From an uncultured Roseateles sp. (lineage in GTDB: Bacteria; Pseudomonadota; Gammaproteobacteria; Burkholderiales; Burkholderiaceae): a DNA stretch of 64,000 nucleotides. Numbering within the stretch: the first letter of the stretch is position 1; each line of letters opens with the position of its first letter. This document shows positions 36,017 through 44,653 of this stretch, piece after piece. The translations under genes and the position numbers were made by a program. The stretch is from NCBI GenBank assembly GCA_946886855.1, contig CAMPJJ010000008.1, positions 1-64,000 of the forward strand, read 5' to 3'. Under the pieces are notes generated by a model. That model was not told where the DNA came from, searched no databases, and was given only the letters and a program-made list of their open reading frames with translations.

Positions 36017-36790
36017 TCAGGCGCGCTTGCGGCCCGGAGCCGCGGCCCCGGTGACGCCGGCGGCAGCGGCGGTGGCGGAGGGAGGCGGCGCCTGCCGCGT
36101 CTCGGCGTCGGCCTTGCGGCCGGCCGGCGTGGCGAAGCTGTCGAGGATGCGCTCCAGGCCCGTGCGGGCCCGGGCCAGCGCGCCGTCGCTGCGCAGGAAG
36201 CGCGCATCGTGGTGCAGCGACAGGATCAGGCCGTGCATCTCGAAGAGGACCTGGTCCGGATCGGCGTCCGGCGCGAGGTGGCCGACCTCCTGCGCGAGCA
36301 GGATGGCCTTGCGGATCGCCGCATGCCAGTCGCGCACCATGCCGACCAGCGCGTCGCGCACCAGGCCCGGCCGGTCGTCGAATTCGACGGCGCCGCTGAT
36401 GTAGATGCAGCCCGAGTCGACCTCGACCGAGGTCCGGTGCACCCAGCGCTCGAACAGCGCGCGCAGGCGCGGCAGGCCGCGCGGCTGGCGGATCGCGGTG
36501 TAGAAGACTTCTTCCTCGAACTTGGCGTGGTACTCGCGCACCACGGCGATCTGCAGTTCCTCGCGCGAGCCGAAATGGGCGAAGACACCGGACTTGCTCA
36601 TCTTCGTCACGTCGGCGAGCGCGCCGATGGACAGCCCCTCCAGCCCCATGTGCGAGGCCAGGCCCAGCGCCGCGTCGAGGATCGCGGCACGGGTCTGCGC
36701 GCCCTTGTGCAGCGAGCGCGAGCCGCTGCGCGACGAGGCGATCGGCTTGGCGGCCACTGGCTTGGCGGAGGTGAAGGAGGATGTGGACAC
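36017..36790 (-). CDS. TetR family regulator, probable fatty-acid-degradation repressor
   Basis: 257 residues from GTG at 36790 (MSTSSFTSAKPVAAK). The TetR HTH is at about 31-80 (DAALGLASHMGLEGLSIGAL; SKSGVFAHFGSREELQIAVV), and the effector domain lies in 90-215 with Cys in DSGCIYIS. The C-terminal 40 residues are Ala/Pro-rich. It lies directly upstream of the acyl-CoA dehydrogenase gene on the same strand (54-bp gap) and carries a perfect palindrome 20 bp upstream of its own start. Autoregulation and repression of the fad genes with an acyl-CoA effector is likely but inferred. Confidence 0.87.
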   Translation of the reverse strand: MSTSSFTSAKPVAAKPIASSRSGSRSLHKGAQTRAAILDAALGLASHMGLEGLSIGALADVTKMSKSGVFAHFGSREELQIAVVREYHAKFEEEVFYTAIRQPRGLPRLRALFERWVHRTSVEVDSGCIYISGAVEFDDRPGLVRDALVGMVRDWHAAIRKAILLAQEVGHLAPDADPDQVLFEMHGLILSLHHDARFLRSDGALARARTGLERILDSFATPAGRKADAETRQAPPPSATAAAAGVTGAAAPGRKRA

Positions 36791-36810
36791 GGTGCCCGGA
36801 ATAATAAAAC

Positions 36811-36822
36811 GAACGATCGTTC
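36811..36822. promoter_or_regulatory. Perfect 12-bp palindrome, probable TetR operator
   Basis: GAACGATCGTTC, flanked by AT-rich sequence (ATAATAAAAC before, TATTTT after), 20 bp upstream of the TetR start. The AT-rich flanks make a promoter here likely. It resembles operators of AcrR/FadR-like TetR repressors. Confidence 0.65.
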
Positions 36823-37035
36823 TATTTTGAGCAGTTCCGGACCGGAAACGCAATCCTTGACCACCCTTTTTTAGTGATGGCGGCCTAAAAACCAGCCTCG
36901 GGTTTACCCGCAGCTGCCAGCGCCGGCTTCTCTGCGACGCTGGGTCTCCCGCGGGGCGTCGGCGCCGAAGTGACCTTAGGCAACGCGGGCCCGCCGGATG
37001 CCGGCATAGACTGGCACAAACAGGGAGCCAGAAGA

Positions 37036-37653
37036 ATGCACAAGCCATCGAATGGCGCGATGGGCGTGTTCCGGGTTCTGGTGTGCCGGGTCCAGTCCCG
37101 GTGGTGCGGCCTGCCGCTGGACGCCGTCGAGGAGACCCTTCGGCCGCAGCCGCTGCGGCCGCTGGCCTCGCCGCCGGTCCACGTCCAGGGCCTGGCGCGC
37201 ATCCGCGGCGACTGGGTGCCGGTCGTCGACCTGGCGGGGCTGCTGGGCCTGGCGCCCGTCGCGCCCCGCCGCTATGTCGTCGTGCGCGCCGGCGAGCGCC
37301 GCGTCGCGCTGGCCGTGACCGAGGTGCTCGGCCTGCACGCCCTGCCGGCCGGCACCGTGCGCGAGCTGCCCCCGCTGCTGCGCGATCGCGCGCACGGCGC
37401 CATCGCCGCGCTGGCGGAACGCGACGACGACCTCATCGCCGTCCTCGATCAGGCCCGCCTGCTGCCGGCCGAAATGCTGGATGCGCTGGCCGTGCTGGCC
37501 TCGCTCCCCGACGCCGTCGGCCCCGCCAGGGAACCGGCCGGACAGGCTGCACAGGCTGCACAGGCCGCACAGGCTGCACAGGCCGCACAGGCTGCACAGG
37601 CCGCACAGTCCGGCGCAGCGCGGCCGCCGCCCCGCCCGGGAGCCGGCTCATGA
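37036..37653 (+). CDS. CheW-like adaptor (first, WspB-like)
   Basis: 205 residues from the ATG at 37036, after AGGGAG. A CheW domain spans about 10-150: FRVLVCRVQSRWCGLPLDAVEE, VQGLARIRGDWVPVVDLAGLLGL and AVTEVLGLHALPAG. CheW couples chemoreceptors to the CheA kinase. The last 55 residues are a flexible tail containing (QAA)-type repeats encoded by a 9-bp array. First gene of a chemosensory operon; its stop overlaps the cheR start (ATGA). Confidence 0.85.
   Translation: MHKPSNGAMGVFRVLVCRVQSRWCGLPLDAVEETLRPQPLRPLASPPVHVQGLARIRGDWVPVVDLAGLLGLAPVAPRRYVVVRAGERRVALAVTEVLGLHALPAGTVRELPPLLRDRAHGAIAALAERDDDLIAVLDQARLLPAEMLDALAVLASLPDAVGPAREPAGQAAQAAQAAQAAQAAQAAQAAQSGAARPPPRPGAGS
37543..37605 (+). 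repeat. 9-bp tandem repeat, seven units, in the CheW tail
   Basis: Seven units of CAGGC(T/C)GCA starting at 37543, encoding repeated Gln-Ala-Ala. T and C alternate at one position. Copy-number change stays in frame. Confidence 0.9.
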
Positions 37654-39134
37654 CGCGCGCCGCGCCGGCCGCCGTCGACTTCCCCGCCTTGCTGCCGCGA
37701 CTGCGGGCCCTGCTCGCCGCCCGCCTCGGGCTGCATTTCGACGACCGCCAGGACGACCGCCTCACCGCGGCGCTCGCGCGCGTCGCGGGGCCGGTCGGCC
37801 CGGCGCGCTTCATCGACCAGATGGAGCTGGCCCCGACGCGCGCGCGGCTGGACGCGCTGGCGGCGGAGCTGACCGTCGGCGAGACCTTCTTCTTCCGGCA
37901 TGCCGAGCAGTTCGACGCGCTGCGTTCCGACCTGCTGCCCGCGCTGGTCCGGGGCATCTGGGACCCCATCCAAGTTGCACCGGGCAGCCAGCCCAGGCCG
38001 CTGCGGCCGCTGCGCGCGCTGTCCGCCGGCTGCGCCAGCGGCGAGGAGGCCTACACCCTCGCGATCACGCTGCACCGCGCCGGCCTGCAGACGCAGGGCG
38101 TCGACTGGGAGGTGCTCGCGGTCGACCTGAACCCGGCGGCGCTGGCGCGCGCCGCCGCGGCCCGCTACGGCGAGTGGAGCCTGCGCGCGACGCCGCAGGC
38201 GCAGCGCGACCTCTGGTTCCACCGCGTCGATCCCGGCGCGTGGACGCCATTGCCGGCGATCCGCGAGCGCGTGCGCTTCGCGCAGCGCCACCTCGGTCTG
38301 CCGGACGCGATGTTCTGGGCGCCCGGCAGTTTCGACATCATCTTCTGTCGCAATGTGCTGATCTATTTCGAGCCCCAGGCGCTGCACCAGGCGATCCGCA
38401 ATCTGACCGGCGCGCTGGCGCCGGGCGGCGCGCTCTTCCTGGGCCATGCCGAGACCTTGCGCGGCAAGGAGGTGGCGCAGGAGGCCGGCCTGGTGCTGCG
38501 ACAGGCGCACGGCTGCTTCTACTACCGCCGCGAGACGCCCCCGAGCGACCGCGCCTGGCCTTTCGCATGGTCCGCGACGGCGGCACCGGGGCACCCGTCC
38601 GCCGTCGTCGCCGGCGCCACCGCCGGCCTGGGGGCCCAGGCGCCTGCCGAGCGGATCGCGAGCCTGGCCGGCGCGCAGACGCCGTCGGGCATTCCCGGCC
38701 TGGCCGACGAGGCCGTCGGCCAGGCCGGGAATGCCCTGCTCGACGAGGCGCTGCAACTGATCGAATCCGGCCAGGTGGAGGACGGCCTGCGCGCCTGCGC
38801 GCGGCTGATCTCGCCCGGCACCCCGGCGGCGCTGCAGGCCGAAGGGCTGTACCTGCACGGACTGGCCATGGAGGAGCGCGGCCAGTTGCCCGCCGCCGAG
38901 TGGCACCACCAGCGCGCCGCCGCGAAGGACGCCTCCTTCGCCCTGCCGCACCTGCGGCTGGGCCTGCTCGCCCGGCGCCGCGGCGAGGTCGTCGCCGCGC
39001 GCCGCGAGCTGGCCCGGGCGCTGGAACTGCTGGCCGAAGAATCGGCGGGGCGGCTGCGCCGTTTCGGCGGCGGCTTCGACCGCGACGACCTGCGGCGCCT
39101 GTGCCGCGACGAGATGCAGGAGACCCGCGCATGA
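37650..39134 (+). CDS. CheR methyltransferase with TPR domain (WspC-like)
   Basis: 494 residues from ATG 37650, overlapping the cheW stop by four bases. The N-terminal CheR helical domain (about 1-90, LTVGETFFFRHAEQFDAL) and the SAM-binding domain (RALSAGCASGEEAYTLAI, about 121-138; FDIIFCRNVLIYF, about 228-240) are complete. A C-terminal tetratricopeptide-like region follows at about 365-480 (AEGLYLHGLAMEERGQLPAA). It methylates chemoreceptor glutamates using S-adenosylmethionine; the TPR tail is typical of Wsp and Frz-type systems, not of flagellar CheR. Confidence 0.9.
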   Translation: MTRAAPAAVDFPALLPRLRALLAARLGLHFDDRQDDRLTAALARVAGPVGPARFIDQMELAPTRARLDALAAELTVGETFFFRHAEQFDALRSDLLPALVRGIWDPIQVAPGSQPRPLRPLRALSAGCASGEEAYTLAITLHRAGLQTQGVDWEVLAVDLNPAALARAAAARYGEWSLRATPQAQRDLWFHRVDPGAWTPLPAIRERVRFAQRHLGLPDAMFWAPGSFDIIFCRNVLIYFEPQALHQAIRNLTGALAPGGALFLGHAETLRGKEVAQEAGLVLRQAHGCFYYRRETPPSDRAWPFAWSATAAPGHPSAVVAGATAGLGAQAPAERIASLAGAQTPSGIPGLADEAVGQAGNALLDEALQLIESGQVEDGLRACARLISPGTPAALQAEGLYLHGLAMEERGQLPAAEWHHQRAAAKDASFALPHLRLGLLARRRGEVVAARRELARALELLAEESAGRLRRFGGGFDRDDLRRLCRDEMQETRA

Positions 39135-39709
39135 CGCAAGCGTCCCGCGAGCTGCTGGCCGCATGGCGGGCGTCCTTCGACCGCTCGTTCGGCGAGCCCC
39201 GCCGCCACGCCGACGACGAGGCGGTCCTCGACGTGCTGGGCATACGGATTGCCGGCGCCCCGTTCGCCCTGAACTTGGCCGACCTGGCCGGACTGACGCC
39301 CGCCATGCCCGCCGCCCCGTATCCCGCCGCCGCCCCCGGGCTGCTCGGACTCGCCGGCCATCAGGGTCAGGTCTTGCCGCTGTACGACCTGCAGGCGCTG
39401 ATCGGCCGCGGCCCCGCGGGCGACGTGCGCTGGTGGGCGATCGCGCGCGCGGCGCCGCTGGCGCTGGCCTTCGAGGGATTCGACGGCCAGTGGCGGCTCG
39501 CCGCCGGCGACCGGCTGCAGCAGGACGACGCCGCCGGCACCGGCTGGGCCGTGCGCTGCGGCGGCGCGCTGCGCCCGCTGATCGAGCTCGACGGCCTGAT
39601 CGCCGCCGTCTCGGCCAACGCGCGGCCCGGGGCTGACCACGAGGCCTCGGCGTCTGAGTCCGCGACTGCCTTCACGACGACAACCAGCGCCGGCGCCGCC
39701 GGACGATGA
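39131..39709 (+). CDS. CheW-like adaptor (second, WspD-like)
   Basis: 192 residues from ATG 39131, overlapping cheR by four bases. CheW domain at about 35-160 with LGIRIAGAPFALNLADLAGL, LLGLAGHQGQVLPLYDLQALIG and the later GGALRPLIELDGLI. A second adaptor besides the first CheW is the arrangement of Wsp-like systems. The C-terminal tail (ASESATAFTTTTSAGAAGR) is low-complexity. It is 16 bases upstream of the chemoreceptor gene. Confidence 0.85.
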   Translation: MTQASRELLAAWRASFDRSFGEPRRHADDEAVLDVLGIRIAGAPFALNLADLAGLTPAMPAAPYPAAAPGLLGLAGHQGQVLPLYDLQALIGRGPAGDVRWWAIARAAPLALAFEGFDGQWRLAAGDRLQQDDAAGTGWAVRCGGALRPLIELDGLIAAVSANARPGADHEASASESATAFTTTTSAGAAGR

Positions 39710-39725
39710 CAGGGAGACCCGTGCC

Positions 39726-41186
39726 ATGTGGACCTTCGGAAGAAAGCTGTCGGTGGGCTTCGCGCTGTCCTTCGCGCTGCTGCTGCTCATCGGGATCCTG
39801 TCGTTCCGCGGCGTCGCCGTGCTGACGCAGACCAGCTACGAGGTGAACCGCACGCATTCGGCGGTGGGCCACATCGGCGCGGTGATGAGCCTGATGAAGG
39901 ACGCGGAGACCGCGCAGCGCGGCTACCTGCTCACCGGCGAGGAGTCCTACCTCGAACCCTATCGCAACGCGCTGTCCAGCGTGCCGCGGGTGCTGGCGGA
40001 GCTCAAGCCGCTGCTGCGCGACAACCCCGCGCAGCAGGCCCGCTTCAACCAGGTGGCCACGATGATCGACGGGCTGATGCAGCTGCACAAGGAGCGCATC
40101 GACACGCGCCGCGCCAGCGGCCTGGAGACGGCGATGAAGACGGTGTCCCTGGGCGAGGGCAAGCGCCGGATGGACGAGCTGCGCGCCGTCGTCGGCCAGA
40201 TGGAGGAAGAGGAGAACGACGTGCTGCGCGAACGCGCCAAGGAGGTCGAATCCACCGCCGCCACGGTGCGGGCGGCGATCGTCTGGGGCACGGTGGCGGG
40301 CGCGCTGCTGGTCCTGGTCGCGGCGCTGACGCTGAGCCGCGCGCTGAGCGGGCAGGTCGGCACGGCGGTCAAGCATGTGCAGCGCTCGTCGGCGGAGTTG
40401 CAGGCCGCGGCGAACCAGCAGGCGGCGGGCGCGCGCGAGACGGCGACCTCGATGACGGAGATCTCGACCACCATCTCCGAGCTGCTGGCGACCTCGCGCC
40501 AGATCGCCGACAGCGCGCAGCGCGTCGTGGTCATCGCGGAACAGACGGCCGGCCTGGCGCGCAGCGGCGACGGCACGTTGCAGTCGGCGCGCGAGAGCAT
40601 CGCCGCGATGCGGCGGCAGATCGACCTCGTCGTGGACCACATGCTGGACCTGGGCCGCAAGTCGCAGCAGATCGGCGTGGTGCTGGACCTGGTGGGCGAG
40701 CTGGCCGAGCAGACCAACATCCTGGCGATCAACGCGACGATCGAAGCGACCGTGGCGGGCGACGCCGGCCGGCGTTTCAGCGTGGTCGCGGACGAGATCC
40801 GCAAGCTCGCCGACCGCATGACGGCGTCGACCAAGGAGATCCGGCTCCAGATCGACGACATGCGCGGCGCGGTCAACACCACCGTGATGGCGACCGAGAC
40901 CGGCTCCAAGGCGGTGGACGCGGGCGCGCGCCAGTTCGACGACGTCGCCGCGAGCTTCGCCAAGATCGCCGGCCAGGTCGTCACGACCACCGACGCCGCG
41001 CGCGAGATCGAGCTCTCCACCAAGCAGCAGGCGACCGCGGTCGAGCAGTTGAACGTCGCGCTGTCCAACACCGCGCAGGCGTCGCGCGAGACCGAGGCGA
41101 GTTCCGGCCAGACCTCGCAGACCGCCACCGAGCTGGCGGAGATGTCGCGCGACCTGCTGCGCCTGGTGCAGGCGCAGCCCACCTGA
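39726..41186 (+). CDS. Methyl-accepting chemotaxis protein with CHASE3-like sensor
   Basis: 486 residues. TM1 is about 10-28 (SVGFALSFALLLLIG). The periplasmic part (about 30-180) contains AVMSLMKDAETAQRGYLLTG, a CHASE3 signature. TM2 is about 180-203 (AAIVWGTVAGALLVLVAALTL). A HAMP domain is not evident; the signalling domain begins soon after. The conserved tip reads LAEQTNILAINATIEATVAG (about 327-346). It is the only receptor in the operon, analogous to WspA, which senses surface contact or stress. Ligand or stimulus unknown. Confidence 0.88.
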   Translation: MWTFGRKLSVGFALSFALLLLIGILSFRGVAVLTQTSYEVNRTHSAVGHIGAVMSLMKDAETAQRGYLLTGEESYLEPYRNALSSVPRVLAELKPLLRDNPAQQARFNQVATMIDGLMQLHKERIDTRRASGLETAMKTVSLGEGKRRMDELRAVVGQMEEEENDVLRERAKEVESTAATVRAAIVWGTVAGALLVLVAALTLSRALSGQVGTAVKHVQRSSAELQAAANQQAAGARETATSMTEISTTISELLATSRQIADSAQRVVVIAEQTAGLARSGDGTLQSARESIAAMRRQIDLVVDHMLDLGRKSQQIGVVLDLVGELAEQTNILAINATIEATVAGDAGRRFSVVADEIRKLADRMTASTKEIRLQIDDMRGAVNTTVMATETGSKAVDAGARQFDDVAASFAKIAGQVVTTTDAAREIELSTKQQATAVEQLNVALSNTAQASRETEASSGQTSQTATELAEMSRDLLRLVQAQPT

Positions 41187-41230
41187 TCGATGAACTGATC
41201 GACGACCTGATCGACGACCTGATCGAGACC
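41183..41230 (+). repeat. 12-bp tandem repeat, four units, across the receptor stop
   Basis: Units CTGATCGATGAA, CTGATCGACGAC (twice) and CTGATCGAGACC at 41183, 41195, 41207 and 41219. The first unit includes the TGA stop codon of the chemoreceptor; the array fills the gap before the cheA GTG (41238). It contains no Shine-Dalgarno-like core. Confidence 0.85.
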
Positions 41231-41237
41231 CCCCACC

Positions 41238-43447
<2,210 letters not shown>

Positions 43448-43451
<4 letters not shown>

Positions 43452-44653
43452 GCGGCGGCATGAGCGGCGGCGGCGCAGGGGGTATCGGCGGCGGCATCGG
43501 CGGCGGCATCGGCGGCGGCATCGGTGGCCTGGGCGGCAGCGCGCCGCCGTCGGCGAGGACGCTGCGGGTGCTGCTGGTCGAGGACTCGATCACCGTGTTG
43601 GCGCACATCCGCGAGGTGCTGGCCGCGCAGCGCGACATCGAGGTCGTCGGCGAGGCGCACGACGGCGCGACCGCCGTGGCGCTGTGCCAGCAACTGCGTC
43701 CGGACGTCGTCTCGATGGACATGATGCTGCCGGGCATGGACGGCCAGGCGGCGACCGAGGCCATCATGGCCCACTGCCCGACGCCCATCCTGATCGTCTC
43801 GTCCTCGACCAACCGCGGCGAACTGCTGCGCACCTACGAGGCGCTGGCCGCCGGCGCCGTGGAAGTGCTGGAAAAACCCAGCGCCGGCCAGCCCGAAGGC
43901 GAATGGGAGCGGCGCTACGTCACGCTGCTGCGGCTGGTGGCGCGCATCCGCGTCATCACCCATGTGCGGGCGCGCATGAGCGGGAAGGCCGCGACGAGGC
44001 CGGCGGCACCGCCGTCCTCGTCGACGCCGCCCTCGCTGCCGCTCCCCCCTGCGCCTGCGGCGCCGCGTCGCGCGGTGCTGGCGCTGGGCGCGTCCACGGG
44101 CGGGCCGGGGGCGCTGATGAAGGTGCTGCAGACGCTGCCCGCGCCCGCGCCGCTGCCGGTGCTGATCGTGATGCACATCAACGCCGTCTTCAGCCGCGGC
44201 TTCGCCGAATGGCTGGACGCGCAGACGCCGCACCGCGTGCGCTACGCCCACGGCGGCGAGCGCCTGCGCGACCTGGCCGGCCAGGTGGTGCTGGCGCCGC
44301 CGGACGTGCACCTGGTCGTGCGCGGCGGACAACTCGAGCTCACCCACAAACCGCCGCGCCATTCGTGCCGGCCGTCAGTGGACGAGCTGTTCGAATCGCT
44401 GGCCGCGGAGATCGGTCCGGGCGTCGGGGCGGCGCTGCTGACCGGCATGGGACGCGACGGGGCGCAAGGCCTGCTCGCGATCCGCCGCGCCGGCGGCGCG
44501 ACGCTGGCGCAGGATGAAGCCAGTTCGATGGTCTACGGCATGCCGCGCGAGGCCGCCCAGCTGGGCGCCGCCGAGCGTGTCCTGACCCTGGCCGACATCG
44601 GCCCCGCCCTGATGGGCTTGAGCGGCATGGCCTGGGGAGGGGCCCACGCATGA
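43448..44653 (+). CDS. CheB methylesterase/response regulator (WspF-like)
   Basis: 401 residues from ATG 43448, overlapping cheA by four bases. A glycine-rich N-terminal leader (MSGGMSGGGAGGIGGGIGG) is unusual. The receiver domain (about 37-155) has Asp91 (SMDMMLPGMDG). After a Pro/Ser linker the methylesterase domain carries the Ser in GASTGGPGALMK, His in VMHINAVFSRGF and Asp in LTGMGRDGAQGL. It demethylates or deamidates the chemoreceptor and, when phosphorylated by CheA, resets sensitivity. Stop overlaps the next gene by four bases. Confidence 0.92.
43481..43528 (+). repeat. 12-bp tandem repeat in cheB leader, four units
   Basis: Units GGTATCGGCGGC, GGCATCGGCGGC (twice) and GGCATCGGTGGC from 43481, encoding Gly-Ile-Gly-Gly repeats before the receiver domain. 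Confidence 0.88.

Noticed and set aside
41183..41230. CRISPR-like array
   Set aside because: The units are 12 bp and directly adjoining, with no spacers; there are no cas genes in the window.
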